Origin: Prostheceraeus crozeri
Taxonomy: Eukaryota > Platyhelminthes > Polycladida > Euryleptidae
Assembly: GCA_907163375.1 (NCBI GenBank)
Contig: CAJQUW010013674.1
Span: 1-64,000 of the forward strand
Reading direction: 5' to 3'
DNA length: 64,000 nucleotides
In this document: positions 1 to 12,429 of the stretch, piece after piece
How the letters are laid out: each line of letters begins with the position of its first letter
Position numbering within the stretch: position 1 is the stretch's first letter
The notes under the pieces: generated by a model
Database searches by the model: none
What the model saw: the letters and a program-made list of their open reading frames with translations, nothing else
What the model was told of the DNA's origin: nothing
Program-made: the position numbers and the translations under genes

Positions 1-887
1 TCTTGATTAACAAGAGAGTTTCATGCACCTTATAAGTTGCTCATGCACCTTATAAGTTCGTTTGTTGCCTCATTCATTGCCAATTGCGAGTATACTCGTA
101 GTTGATAGTGCACCACTATTTGCCAATGCGAGTATAGACTAAAATTGTTCCCATTGTTAAGTTTCTTTGAATTGCTTGAAAATAATGATATGATGCAAGT
201 GTTTAAATTTTGTGTAAAGTATTACGCTGGCCTAATCATAGATATCTGCAGACCATAGTTATGACGGACTTTTCAAGAAGTAGGATAATGCGAAGGAAAT
301 CACTGCGAATAATTAATATGCGAGTACATGCGCAATCTATCGATTTTTTGCCAGCTATGTGAAACTGTGAAGAAATACATTAAGGATTAAGTACGACTAT
401 ATTACATTCATGGAGCAATGACTAGCAATGTCTGCGCGTGGTGATGGATGATCAGTTAGGAGTACATGTATGTTGCGTATAAGGACTGCAATATATAGCG
501 ATAGTCTATCAGCGTAACTCACAAGCGAGAGCAGCGCAGTTGTAGTAGCTCATGTGCTAGAAAAGTAGAAAATCAATGACATTGCTTCATATATTACACA
601 TAGCTTCAGCAGCCTTTATTGTTACTACTCTGCCAGATTCATCATGATAAACGCTATACTTTTGAAGATGAATAACGTGCTTTCTAACAGGCAATTTCCA
701 CTTGTATTCAGAGAACGCAGTCAGCTATTCAAGAGGCAGCAACTTAATCAACCGGCAAGCAATTCTCGAAGCATTTACTGCTGCTAATGATGCTTCAAAA
801 AACAGTCATTACACGAAGGGCAGGACTAATGCTATATTTGGAAGTCATTGGATGCACCTGTTAGACTATGTTAGACCCATCTGTTAG
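1..887. other. Host non-coding DNA
   Basis: No gene is recognisable. Seen: an 18-bp direct duplication (tcatgcaccttataagtt at 21-38 and 41-58) and the short palindrome cgagtatactcg near 85-100, which recurs in variant form near 1850 beyond the inverted-end element described next. A 61-codon open frame at 702-887 has no recognisable motif and is treated as chance. Confidence 0.5.
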
Positions 888-1700
888 ACCAGGGACTACT
901 AAGATGTCTATATAGCTGCACTAATTACAAGTCAACTAAACTGAAAATGAAGAAGTCAGTGTCTGCTAGCTTCCATCTGATCAATGGCTGTCTGTCTCAC
1001 CACATGTTATCGAAGAGCTTTAGTTGGCGCAATGAGAAAACTAAAAGATTGATGCTTAGTTTACCGGACGAATTAACTGGTCACATCGCACAAGGGATGG
1101 AATACTTGTGGAAATGAAAGTAATGCTGATGAACTACTATATCATGCTCGCATTTCTTCATCCATTATCGATTTAGAAACAAGAGGTTTCATTTGCATTG
1201 CAAGTGTTTCACGAAAACACTGTAGCTGCGCCTTGTTTAAGATGGTAAAAGTGACGCAGTCCGTTTTATCAATATAGCACTTCGTATGTGGACAATACTT
1301 GCCAACACGTCTGCGAAAGTTTATATCGGTGAAGGACCAAGATAGAAGACTAATTACCTCAACTTCAAACGAACACTTAAATTTCCTGACTTACCAAGCT
1401 TGTTCCGTGATATGGCACCAAATGGCACTGATCAGTTTTCTTCTATTACGAAGTCAGTGACAGTCATGTCACTTACTAAGGAAACCACCAGCAGTCTAGC
1501 ACAGACCCTGAGAGGATTTCCTCATCTTTGACGAAGCATTGAGAACATTGAAGCACCAGCATGTCTAAATTATCATGATGCAGTTGCACTTCAACGATGT
1601 AGATATTTGAGTCACCTAAAAAACCGGCCTACGGCTGGCAGCCCACTGCCAGAGAGTTGTACTTCCCGGTAGCTATATAGATATCTTAGTAGTCCCTGGT
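888..1700. mobile_element. Candidate DNA transposon or MITE with 30-bp inverted ends
   Basis: The segment at 888-917 (starting accagggactactaaga) is matched in reverse complement by 1671-1700 with one mismatch, giving an 813-bp unit bounded by 30-bp inverted repeats. The interior has no long open frame and no transposase motif I can name, so it would be non-autonomous or decayed. I see no unambiguous target-site duplication. It could also be a chance part of a larger old repeat; the repeat pair is what is seen, the element is inference. Confidence 0.45.
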
Positions 1701-4484
1701 AAGATCTAAGATTCTTCCATTCAACTAGTTACCATAGATATCGCTAAGATAAAACGCATGCACTAGTTTGACTTCGCAAATGAATTTATTCCACTACGAC
1801 CACACTCGTAGTTGGCAAATGCGATGAAAATTCCTTCATTTGTCAGCTGCGAGTGTACTCGTAGTAGGCCAAACTGAATAAGTATTCAGGAAATATAATT
1901 ATGGATGCTTCACTACCGATCACATCATCGAACCATCGAATTCCAGACTTGTCTAAGACAGCATCCAAACCATGGGTTCCTAACATCACCTCATCCATCC
2001 TCTCAACATTTTAGGACCAACGCACCAGGCTCCCCGGGGTTCTTCAGGCCAACATTCTCACCCATAAAGCGCTTCGGGGGTCTGCTACATGCCTTGATAG
2101 TCATATTGGCATTTCTCCAGTTGCTTTCTGCCTCTTGAGCCATCCGATGTGCTGCTTCATGATATAGGCATTCTCCGCTCATTCGCATTGAAGTTCCCGG
2201 GCATCTCATGACCATCAACAGGAATTGCATGTACGAGTATGCGTTTTATACAGCAAAAGTGAGAACTTTCAAATGAACAAATCAAAGTCAAGTTCAAGCT
2301 TCTGATGTTGTACTTTTCGACTTCAAATCACCGTCACAATCGTATATTCCAAAATATAGAAACTGTGTGTAGTGATTTTTGACAATAAGTTGGCAGACTT
2401 CATTTTGCATTCGTGATTGGGATAGATGGTCATGTTTTTCCTAATGCTTCTTTTTTCACTTCTCTTCATTGAGGTTTTGCTTTCCTATTTCCTTGGCATT
2501 ATGTTTTACTTGACACCATGTAGTCAGTCACGTCAGAAGCAAGATTGAAATCTTGTTTTATAAGGCACTGAAATTATCGATCCTCAGAAGAATGATGTTT
2601 TAACAATTCAGATGACAGAAATACGACTTTTTGTTTTTTTTTTGTGACTCTGGCATTCAAAGTCGGAACCGGATTCGTCGACCCTGATTCGACCGGTGAT
2701 CAATTTTCTCGACTGACCGGCTGACATTCGAGTTTTTTACTTTCCGAACCAGTCTACCAACCGACTGTTATCTTGCATTTTTGTTGTGTTCAAGCTCTGG
2801 AAGTTCACTTATCTGACATGGAGGCTACATAAGAGTCATAATCATATCCTATGCAATGGATATCTATATCCACTGTGCAGCACTTCCCTAGTTTTGATGA
2901 CAATAGTAAAATACTATTTAGATTCCCCACTACAAATTGATAACATTGTATTGTCTCTAAAATGAATCGAATTGTTTTGTAGGAATAGAAATGTACTGTA
3001 AAGATTCAAGTCATTTTGAATTGCAAGTGAAGTGATGTCACTTCGTGGCATGGGGTCACAGGGGCTTGTTTCAAATTTGGTCATCAAATGATTTGTGTAT
3101 TCCGTTCAACAATAATGAATTCAGTGATGTAACTGAAACCATAAACCAACTCAAAACAAAACGAAGGGTTGTATTTCTATGGATTCAATATTCTTTCTAC
3201 GATATGTGTTTGTGAAATATGTGTGTGGAAGTTCATATCCTCAATCGCTTCTGATGATGCTGGCTACAGTCATCAGCAGAGATACTCAAGGGAGGAAAAT
3301 TTCACTCACATGTGACGCGCGTATCGACATTCATTGGGATGTAGCGTATCCGTAATCATAGCTCATTCATAGAAGCACTCCCAAGACTGTCAGCCGCACA
3401 ATGTTATCGTCTCCTCAAGTCATCTGTTAGACAGAAACCCACATTCAAAAGCTACTGATTCATTCTAGATTCCTGGATATGATGATAGACTTGCTGATTT
3501 TTTGTGGTGCCCCTAGGGTGGCATCTGCTGAAGTGGTTAAATGTTTATTCAGGTTTCACCCTGTTTAAACAACCGTGGTTGAACCCTGGTTTACACTGTA
3601 TGATTAGTTAATTAACTTTGAAAAAGCATCGACCAAATATACGAGTATATTGTTTTTCAAAAATGCAGTTTTATATCAATCCTCGTCAGTTTGGACTCTC
3701 CCAAGTTGTCAGCAGTAAATTTGATTTTCCTTTGAAAATGTTACGATATTCATCTACAGAATGTTAGGATAGAAGATCTCACGATTCATGCTCGTTCATT
3801 GTTTCTATCGTGAATTGAATAGATACTGTAAATGATAGGAGCAATGAGATCTGCTGTTTTACGAGAAGAATTTCAAGATGGAGTAAAAAATCTCTTGTCC
3901 TTCATTTATCAATTAGAAAATCGAAGTAGATAATTGATCAATTGAATATTTGTGAATGAGAAGCAAAATGATTTATTTTCAGTTGATATTTTTAGATTGC
4001 TCTTGCACAAGATAAGAACGCTACTCATCAATACTTTTCAATCAAAAACCCCATAGCATTCATGAAAAGCTATTTTAGGGAGATCAGATGAATGACTTTG
4101 AATAGCATCTCCCTCAAATTAAAACTAAATGAAAGAATTTATTCCCAAGTGGAAATTGGCCTGAATTGACGGACACTCCAGAATGGGATCAATTTGTGCG
4201 GTAGAAAGATAAGGTTTCCTATGTCCTCGAAAATCCAAATAGTTTGAAAATCCCTTGAAAGCATGATTTGTCAGTACATCGCGTTGTAGAAGATCAGAGA
4301 TATATACTAACCTTTCAATCATTACTCCATCATCACTAGAAGGACGGAGGCCCTAATTGAGGTACCAGTAGAAATGCACCAATTGATCAATTACGCATTG
4401 ACTTCCTGTTCTTCCCTGATATATAATTTGAGGCAAGTATTTTTATTTAGGAATGAAATGTATTTTATCCAGATTTTCAATTGC
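1701..4484. other. Host non-coding DNA, no gene recognised
   Basis: About 2.8 kb without a supported gene. A 75-codon minus-strand frame (2003-2230) resembles no family I know. The stretch 2650-2760 is rich in cgaccgg words but shows no clear element boundaries. The rest is AT-rich sequence without convincing exons. Confidence 0.5.
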
Positions 4485-4714
4485 TTTCATTAGTAAGGAG
4501 TATAAAGTGAAGGTCTCCGCATATGTGTAAAATGACGAACTGTCAAGCGTCGTGCGTGCATCGAATATTGCAAGTTTCCTACTTACTTCGTCCAATTTCA
4601 ATAATGAACGGGGTAAGTAGGAAACATGCAATATTCAATGCACGCACGACGCTTGATAGTTCGTCATTTTACACATATGCGGAGACCTTCACTTTATACT
4701 CCTTACTAATGAAA
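4485..4714. repeat. Foldback element (102-nt arms, 26-nt loop)
   Basis: Positions 4485-4586 and 4613-4714 are almost perfect reverse complements (outer ends tttcattagtaaggag / ctccttactaatgaaa), separated by about 26 nt. It would fold into one long hairpin. This is typical of foldback MITEs. Open frames running through it on both strands are mirror images of each other and are not genes. It lies next to a LINE fragment, perhaps inserted in it. The high arm identity suggests a recent or gene-converted copy. Confidence 0.75.
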
Positions 4715-4719
4715 ACAAA

Positions 4720-5200
4720 TCCATGCCTCCACTCCTGCCGATCATTGGTGGAATCAGGTCCAGAGCGTGAAGATCATCGGAGACGACTTGCGACCATGTT
4801 TTCCTTGGTCTTACTTTTGGCCTTCTGCTGTCGACCTCCAACTGGAGACATCATTTCGTCTTTTCAGAATGTAGCCATGCACATCCTTCTTCCTCGCAGA
4901 ACATCGGAAATGCATTCAATGTTAATCTTCTTAGGTCTTCAATCCAGTGTCCATCGATCAGCCTCACCCCATACATTTTCCCCACCATTACCTTTTCTTT
5001 TCTTTCAATCTTCATGATTTGATCACTTTTTACAGCCCATGTCTCACTCCTGTACATCATCGCGCTGCGGACACAGGCAGAATACACCTGGCCTTTCATT
5101 TTCAAGGTTGGAGCTTTGGATGTCAGGAAAGGTGAAAGTTCATGGAACTTCTTCCATCCACACCCTACTCTCGAAGTCACTACAAAGTCGGATCAACGTA
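4720..5200 (-). pseudogene. Non-LTR retrotransposon (LINE) ORF2 C-terminal fragment
   Basis: On the minus strand the frame reads VTSRVGCGWKKFHEL, then LKMKGQVYSACVRSAMMYRSE, then a WAVK block and VGKMYGVRLIDGHW. This is the conserved region after the reverse transcriptase palm in many LINEs (typically AGWAKFRELLPLL ... KGRVYSSCVRSAMLYGSETW ... MVRWMCGVKL). A basic tail at about 4760-4830 resembles the usual GRPKKTW-like end, but in another frame. No catalytic palm is present, so this is a 5'-truncated, frameshifted copy. The family is known; the exact clade cannot be told from this piece. Confidence 0.7.
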
Positions 5201-7827
5201 CCTCATCAACGTACAAGTACGTGCAAAGTACGATCCATCAACCTCTCTCGGAATCTCTTTCCTCAGGCCGTCCCGAGCACCCTGGGCACACAAAATGAGA
5301 CACAGGTGCATTTAACCTTCGCTTCACGCCACAACATCGCTTGTGGAACTGCGCACCTTAGACATCAAACATCTTGTTTTTGACGGCAGTGATCTTTCCT
5401 TCGACAGCAAATGCATTGCTTTTGTTACCGGGTTAAGCATAGAGTTAGGAGGCCCTTCGGTTGGATGTTCGCCAAGTATTGCTTTCAGCGGAAAAATTAT
5501 TGCTGTCAAATTCGCTGACTGTCCGTCACACAGGTTTTGTTTGTTGGATAGAAAGCAAATATTACTCCAATCCCTTCGTTGACTATGTATTTAAAAATAT
5601 GTCTTCTCTTCGTCTTCATGATTTCCTTTTTATGTTTTTCAATTTGTTCCATTAGGACTGCTGTTATGCAGCTGTGACCGCTGTTACTTACTAGATGGGA
5701 ATTCGCAATATCGCTATCGCAGTCATTTCCTTAGTACATTTCTCCTGCTTTGCATGAAGTAACAGACTCTGAAAATACTGTTGAATCATGAATCCATTTC
5801 CTGATGATGGTCGCCTGCAGCGATTGAGAATACTTGAATTAGAACGCATGCATTGAATGTCCATATTTTTTCCACGAATTTCCTCACAATGGAGAAATTT
5901 CTCCTGCTGTTAACTGTGAAATGATTTTTGTTCCTAAAATTGTGTTTAAAATGACACTTTCTAAATGTGCTCATGTGTAACTGCTGTAAGTTATCATCTT
6001 CAAATTCTAACTGATGAAATTATATTTTCTATGGAAAGGGAAGCTGCGTTTTTTATGTAGCATGGAATATAGGCCTATGCTTGCCGGGAAGGGTGGACAA
6101 TCTGCATCCGCGCGGATATGAAAATTTGGTATTTTGCGGATGCATATCGAACATTTTCAACTTTGTGGATGAGAAAATTGAACAAGACTTCATGGACAAG
6201 TTTAACTATCCCCGTTTTGTTTCCACACACTAAAAGCTCTACAAATTTATCTATTTTGCCAACACGGTGCCCGTAGGCTTCAGTAAAGCCTCAGCCACAC
6301 TGAAAGCAAAGCAAACACAAGCGTCCCGAGCAAACGTATGTCCGCAAACTACCAATCGCTCTGGTTTGCTTTGCTCGCATTGTGGCAGCCTACAACTGCT
6401 GCAATGATGACTTTATATTTGCTGCAAAACACTTTGTTCGGAAACGCTTGGAAAAGCTCGCAATGTGGCCGAAGACTTAGACTTAAGTTTTAAGAAATTT
6501 CCATATCACTGCGGTGCCTGCTATGACACCGATGACTTGGAGGTTTCAGTCATCCAATATGACACTCAGACATGATGATGTAGATAGTGCTTTATTTCGG
6601 TTATAAAGATAGCACTTTATAGTACCTGTCATTTCGGCGTTATAAAACTAGGCTTAGTATGAGTTTTCAGGTACACTCAATCACGATTCAGACTTGACAT
6701 TGAAATTGGAATAGGTTATTTATTCTAAGAATTGCTGATTTTATCAGGTGCTGCTTACGAATCTGACAGCAGCGCTAATCCAGCGCACTAATCTATATAA
6801 TCCTTCATTCTCAGATTGACGATGCTCTAGTTCTACTCATGCAATGCTCTGCAGTCGTCAATCTCAGCATGATTCAGGGCGAGCGGCAAATCCCTTCTAG
6901 GACTTCTAATCCATACATACTGTTTACAAACACTTTGAAAAACTCTACTAAAAATAATTAAATAGTTGAACAAAGCAATAGTTGTTCGAGCTATCAACAA
7001 GTACATATCCAAGAGTGACTAAATGAGAACATCGATATCAAGTGTGCTGCCCTGCCCGTCGTGATATAGACCCAGTGAGGCCTAAATTTAGTCTGCTCAG
7101 GACATTACCTGTAGGATGAGAGGATGCTGCGTGTACAACAAGCTTGTTAACATATAAATGCGGATGTGAATAGAAAATGTAGAATTGTTGTGGATGCGGA
7201 TTAGAGATTTCGGACTTTGCGGATGCCGATCTGAAAAATTAATTTTTTTCCACTTTGCTTACCGGTATTTTCACAGAGATACTGAGACCCATGATTGCCC
7301 TTTGTAAATTGAATCTGAGGACGCTGTCCGCCCTTTTTCATGGGTCCTTCTTCGGCCCCAACACGTCTACCATCAAGTTGCAAACTTGATAAACAATGGA
7401 CTCAAACTTGTTGATAATAAAGTGATTCAATAATTCCGGAGTTGTCGACAATGGGTCAATACCTTTCTTTGCAAATATTAGAGGTATCTGTACATGTGCT
7501 GAAGCTTGACAAAACTGATATTCAGGCAGCAATTCTGTCCTGGTTTTGGAATGAGCCTGATATCATTTGTCTCGTGTTACAGAAAATTATGTTTTAGCTC
7601 CGAATTTTTGATTTCCGAATTGACTTACTGCCTAGGATGAGACCGTGTTCATTGCATGATCGAACACTTTGGAGCGTACATCTTGCGCTTTACAGCGTTT
7701 GGAGTTACAAGCTTGTTTCGATTTTGGAGTGTCTGATCATCGACTCTAGGAACAATCTTTATGAAAACTTTCTTTATTTCCATTTTTATTTCAGTCATTT
7801 CTGATCGCTTGACATGTCCATTTTCAG
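5201..7827. other. Host non-coding DNA upstream of the transporter exon
   Basis: No earlier exon of the sugar transporter could be recognised; if the gene is intact its other exons lie beyond long introns. Around 6095-6160 and 7150-7230 the words gcatccgc and gcggatgc recur in opposite orientation, possibly the worn ends of a hAT-type element, but the match is too weak to call. A minus-strand frame at 7338-7532 looks somewhat protein-like but matches nothing I recognise. Confidence 0.45.
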
Positions 7828-8037
7828 ACCGGATTGCAAAGATTATTATTCCTGCCGTTTATCGTCATCACCGCGCTGTGTCTGGTCTTCCTGTTTTTCA
7901 AACTTCCTGAAACCAAAAATAAAAGTATTGAAGAAATTGTCTCAATCTTCGCAAAAACTTCGGAATACGGAGGCACTGATAATGGACATGAAAACAGAAC
8001 TGGCAATCGAATGGAAGATATGTCGTTAAAATCTTGA
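7828..8037 (+). CDS. Last coding exon of a facilitated glucose transporter (SLC2A/GLUT-like)
   Basis: Translated from 7828 the exon reads TGLQRLLFLPFIVITALCLV, then FLFFKLPETKNKSIEEIVSI. This is the last transmembrane helix of the major facilitator sugar transporter family followed by the signature PETK(G/N)-(R/K)(T/S)-(F/I)EEI at the start of the cytosolic tail. It is preceded by a pyrimidine-rich tract and the acceptor ttttcag (AG at 7826-7827), and the frame is in phase 0 at the first base. About 40 tail residues follow to TGA at 8035-8037, and a polyadenylation signal lies 54 bp on. The family uses such exons to end 12-helix plasma-membrane hexose carriers. Upstream exons were not found here, so it is either part of a gene with long introns or an isolated remnant. 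The family call is strong; the subtype is not determined. Confidence 0.8.
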   Translation, partial: TGLQRLLFLPFIVITALCLVFLFFKLPETKNKSIEEIVSIFAKTSEYGGTDNGHENRTGNRMEDMSLKS

Positions 8038-8090
8038 GTTTCTGCAATTTGTAAATGACGCATTGAGCCCGACAATCTGCTATTTATTTT

Positions 8091-8096
8091 AATAAA
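8091..8096 (+). promoter_or_regulatory. Polyadenylation signal AATAAA
   Basis: Canonical AATAAA 54 bp after the transporter stop codon, with a second aaataaat motif about 45 bp further. Position and orientation fit 3' end formation of the transporter transcript. Confidence 0.55.
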
Positions 8097-9814
8097 ATAT
8101 ATTTGCAATTTGAGTTAATGATTTGTTCTTGAAGAATTGAAATAAATATCTCTAAGTCGATTTCAAATCAGGGTCGTAGAGTACAAATAAAGGAATTACA
8201 CAAGCAAATAGGAAACACAACACACTTTTTGGCTTATCAATGCTTTTTAATCGTCGTCTTCAAAATATTCGTCCACAATCTTTCATGCGATTTGGATGCG
8301 AATTAGAAGCAACATTGCTAAGTGTAATGAACGTCTCAGGCGTTGATATATTAATTATCCGTGTTTTCAAACGTGCGTGAATTCATTTTTTCGATCTTGC
8401 AAGAACCCAGTGAACTCATGTTAAGTTTTATTCTGATAATTAATGCAAATATTTCTGGTGCTATCACCCACAGCTATCATCAGGCATTGACTGATTGATT
8501 GTCACAAATTAGAACGGAGGAACAAGAGCTATCCGGCAGGCAGTGAGATTTTTGACTGCAGCTACTAAAAATTCCGACCCATAACAATTTTTATAAAAAC
8601 CGCAATTTTTACAGTTGTTTATCTTTGCGTTAGCGCATGCGTTCACGTGAAATGATGATATTGACGATGCAACATTAGGCGATTGCAAATACACAACGTA
8701 GCAGCAAAGTCGAAGAGATGGAGTCGAATCGCGCAACAAATAAATGCTGTGTACAAAAGGTGGATTCTGACAGTAACCCACTGACAACATTTCTGAAACA
8801 ACAATTGATGTTTAAAATACTATTTTGTCATAGCAACTCAGTTGTACGTGTATTTGGCAGCTTGACTTCTGCTAAAAAGTCAAAACTGAAGTCGAGCTGA
8901 TTACACAATTTGCTTTATTAATATGAGGCCTATTGTGCAGTTCAGTCGACTCAATCAGTGTTTGATATTGCAAGTGGACACTGTTGATATTGGAAGCCTA
9001 TATTACATTTTTGCATGTGCTTGAAAATGAAAAATACAAGCTTGCCTTCTCTCTACATGTCGCAACATAGTTTTACACTTTACATTTAAGATGTGAATTT
9101 TGGATTATATTATGTCACATATGAAAGTTATTCACTCAATGCATAATGGAGCAGAAACATAGCAAATTAAAAAAAAACTTACATGAATATATGTATACTT
9201 AGCTTTTCACTATTATGTTATGAGTAGAACAACAAATGCTTCGGTACGTGTACACATCTCTTCCATCTCATTTGGCTCTTTAGATGATTACATGCAGGTC
9301 TGCCTACTTCATGGCCTATCCAAGCATTGCGCTGATTATTCCACGGCTAGATTTGAAGTCTTGGAATGTTTTTTTATCAGCATTTAGTCGACTTCCCTTC
9401 GTTTAACATACATGTAGTTTCCTTATTAATTTTGGCATATGAGTCAAACTGCTTATATCTTCGAAGTCCATCGAATATATGTTAACGAAAATTTACAGCG
9501 TGCTATCTTTCTAACAATGTCAATCTCAAATTCTTACTGAAGGAGAAGCAACAGAGATGGGAAAAAATGAGGGAGGGAAATGGCAGTGGAGGTAAAACCG
9601 GTAGCATCTTCAATCCACTTGAGCCCTTTCTGATATTCGCAAGATTCTTCAAATGTAAATTCGGTGGTAATATGCGATATCTTCCTCTGGTAGTTAATAT
9701 CAGATCGCATGAATGATGGTTTAACTGGGGGATTGGACGGTGCTGACATAGTCAGACTTAACTCTGGAGCGTTGCGATCATTTAGCCCTTCCTGACGACT
9801 TCGTATGACATTTT
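8097..9814. other. Host non-coding DNA
   Basis: No gene supported. Short open frames (for example 8509-8790 minus) have no motif or splice context. Nothing else recognised. Confidence 0.5.
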
Positions 9815-9886
9815 CGGGGCTCGACCTCTGGGACCGAAAGGTCTCTGGGCCAATCACAACCACTGTGCCACGGAAGACCAGATCAG
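9815..9886 (-). repeat. tRNA-like SINE head or tRNA relic
   Basis: On the minus strand a box A-like stretch (tggcacagtggttgtg) is followed about 40 nt later by a box B-like ggtcgagcccc. The spacing is that of an internal RNA polymerase III promoter. No proper acceptor stem can be drawn, so it is not a working tRNA. It may be the 5' part of a SINE whose body runs toward lower coordinates, but body limits are unclear. Confidence 0.35.
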
Positions 9887-9989
9887 ATCACACATAGCTA
9901 ATGATTAATTTTGCAGAAGGACTGCAGTCATTCCAGTGAATGTCTTCGATCCAGGTACATTGTATGTCATTAGATTCTATTGTGAAGTG

Positions 9990-10100
9990 AATCGTAGTAT
10001 AGAACAGAATAGAATGAATCTTTACTTGTCTCACAAAGTAGGTGAGCACATTTACAAATGGCATTGCTGTAGTTCAATACGATGATGTACATCTGAAGAA
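9990..10100. repeat. Interspersed repeat end, probably LINE 3' region
   Basis: The string tttacttgtctcacaaagta followed by aggtgagc and, about 60 bp later, gatgatgtacat also occurs, diverged, at 39855-39880 and 41385-41395 on the two sides of the hAT-like element. The shared words show that this is a dispersed repeat family. Non-LTR 3' ends often carry such (T)TTACTTGTCTCA-like text, but the family is inferred. Confidence 0.4.
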
Positions 10101-10909
10101 AAATAAAATAATCGAAGATCAAAATATCTCATTTAAAAGAATGAAGTGCACAAGTTAATGTATCTACTTCTAGCACGAGATTCACATTCAGTGAAAAATG
10201 TCTCAGGTGAAGTTGAATATCATTCAACACTTGTTTGAAAAGATTGTTACAATACTTTTGTCACACATAGAGAAAAATGAAGGTCATGAACATTGGGATT
10301 AGGCCTAGCTATATTTAGGGTGACCATGATTTTAACCGAATAAACGTAAATTTTAACTTTATTTTTTGAAAATTTTAACCATATTTTAACCTTGTAACTA
10401 CAGTCCATTTATCATAAATCTACTGTATAGTGGTCGTTCTTAATTATCCCCGTTGTTTTTGCAAATATTCCTAATACGATTCATGAAGCAAATATTATAA
10501 AAACAATGAATGAACGCAATGATTATACCACAAAACAAATACGAAATACACGTAGATAATGAAAGGGTTCTTCAACTGTTATTGAAGGTCAACATGGCAT
10601 AACATGCCAGATTATTCGGAAGAAAATGCTTGTCATCTGGAAGTATGTGCTTAAGATTGAGAAACTTCTTTCGACTGCGGAAGGTCGGTTGGCAGTTTTC
10701 TAACAATCCATAAATGAGAGAAGATATATCAATTCTGGAGTGGTAAATGATGCGAGAAATGTCGTTTTTTGTAATTCGAGCATCCAAATATGGTCTTATC
10801 TTGCACGGATCGTCTTCGATGGAGAGAGAAAGAGTTAATATCAGAAACAGGTGCTCTGATGCTTTAGGTACTAGGCGTGGGGTGGGGAGGGGTGGGGAAT
10901 GGGTGGGAC
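10101..10909. other. Host non-coding DNA, nothing recognised
   Basis: AT-rich without exons. A 141-codon minus-strand frame (10572-10997) is largely proline/threonine produced by the G-rich tract on the other strand and is not a gene. Confidence 0.5.
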
Positions 10910-11312
10910 TGGGGGGGGGGGGGGTTGAGGAGGGTGGGTTGGGGGTTGTGTAGGGATTGTTGGATTGTTGGGGGGATGGGGTGGGATTGGGGTACATTGT
11001 AATGCTTGAGCCAGTTTTGGAAAGGATGGTTGATGGAAAGGTGGAAGAAGAATGTGGATTGGGGGGTAGTAGATGAGTGGGGTGTATGAGTGTTGATGTT
11101 AGTGGAGGTTGGAAGAGGGTTTGGTGAGGATGAGTGTGAGGTATGGGAAGGTTGGTGTAGGGGTGGTGTGGGTTGATGGGAGTTAGGGGAGGTATGGTAA
11201 TTGTGGTTTTGGAGGGAGATTAAGTTTTGTGAAGTGATTAGGAGGTGGTATTGGTGTTTGATTTTGGTTTTTGATATTTTGGTTATTTATTGTAGTTTAT
11301 TATAATTGGAGA
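10910..11312. repeat. Cytosine-free, G/T-rich tract
   Basis: Only four cytosines occur on the plus strand in 403 bp (10995, 11005, 11011, 11012), and none in the 300 bp from 11013 to 11312. Adenine stays common. Many GGG runs, including a run of over ten G near 10911-10924, make it a candidate for G-quadruplexes. Cytosine becomes normal again after about 11313, although C remains scarce to about 11580. See findings. Confidence 0.7.
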
Positions 11313-12429
11313 CACACATGGAGGCAGTGAGAAAAAAAGTTTAGGGATCAGTCGATGGGATCATATCTGAGGCGAGGCGAGGTGTGGAAGGTATTTAAAT
11401 GAAACGAATTTTATCGTGATCAGGGATTTTTGGTTAGATGTTTGGTATGATGATATATTGTGAGAAATTGACTTTGAGGTGTAGAAAGCGATTCATTGGT
11501 TTGGTGCTTATTCAGCAATTGTTATATGTTGTGATGTGGTGGTTGGGTATGGTGTAAGGTATATAAATGATATGTGACTTGGAGTTATTCATATGAAAAA
11601 TTATGGTACCACCAAAACACAAACAAAACATGTCAAGTCCAAATAAGCAGTTGAAATTCACTTAATCATCATAATAGAAATATTCGTGCGGCCTGAGTTA
11701 TAGACGTATTTGGATATTAGCGGCAAATTGTGGCGCAAATATGCATAGACACAAAACACGAATAAAGTCCTACTTTTAATGTCTTGAAAAGCATTTGATT
11801 ATTTCCCTCAGCTGATGAAGCAATAACGAACTATCGGGCAACTTCTCGATTGATTCAAACAATACTGGTGATGAGAGACTTGCAGTGTTCGAATAGTTTT
11901 ATGATACCATTGATCGTGCAATCCTGCTTGGAAGTTTATTCGAAAGACACGTGTCCAATTTCTGCTCCAATAATATTCATCTCAATATAGTAACAGCAAA
12001 ATGATCAACTATCATTGCTGGGAGCATTCCATCCATGGATACTGAAGCATTCTTCGATAATTAGGTAGCTCGAATGCAAAATAATAGCCAAATTTATTGA
12101 AATGTACCAATCGATTGAAAAAGTAATATATGCTCATAATGGTTGTAGGCATATAAACCTATATTCCTCTCTTCGGTATTATGTAACTGCACCGGAGACA
12201 GCAAAGTATAGAAACATTTGCGCAGAGCTCAATCATCGCATTATCATACAGAAATTATCATTAAAAGGACGACCTGAATTTAGCAACAGAAAACTCCCTC
12301 AAGTTTCTTGTCTTTCACTTGTGTTGCACATCAACGCGCCATGAATCATTCGAGAGCTAACATTCTCAGCGTCCAAATGACGTCTTAAAAATTTGCACCC
12401 GTTTTCGCATTCCTGTGGAGTGCTCGTGT
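11313..12429. other. Host non-coding DNA
   Basis: No gene supported. The first 250 bp remain C-poor; the rest is ordinary AT-rich sequence. Confidence 0.5.

Noticed and set aside
2003-2230. 75-codon minus-strand frame as an exon
   Set aside because: No splice context or recognised family.
4523-5017. 164-codon plus-strand frame across the foldback and LINE fragment
   Set aside because: It spans a palindrome and the antisense of a LINE; no coherent protein.
6085-7262. hAT element with gcatccgc / gcggatgc ends
   Set aside because: The inverted similarity is short and patchy, and no target duplication was found.
7338-7532. Minus-strand frame (LPEYQFCQASAHVQIPLIFA) as an exon
   Set aside because: It looks somewhat protein-like but matches nothing I know and has no clear splice sites; left as unassigned.
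8509-8790. 93-codon cysteine-containing minus-strand frame
   Set aside because: No domain, splice or promoter context.
10572-10997. 141-codon proline-rich minus-strand protein
   Set aside because: It is the complement of the G-rich cytosine-free tract and owes its openness to that composition.
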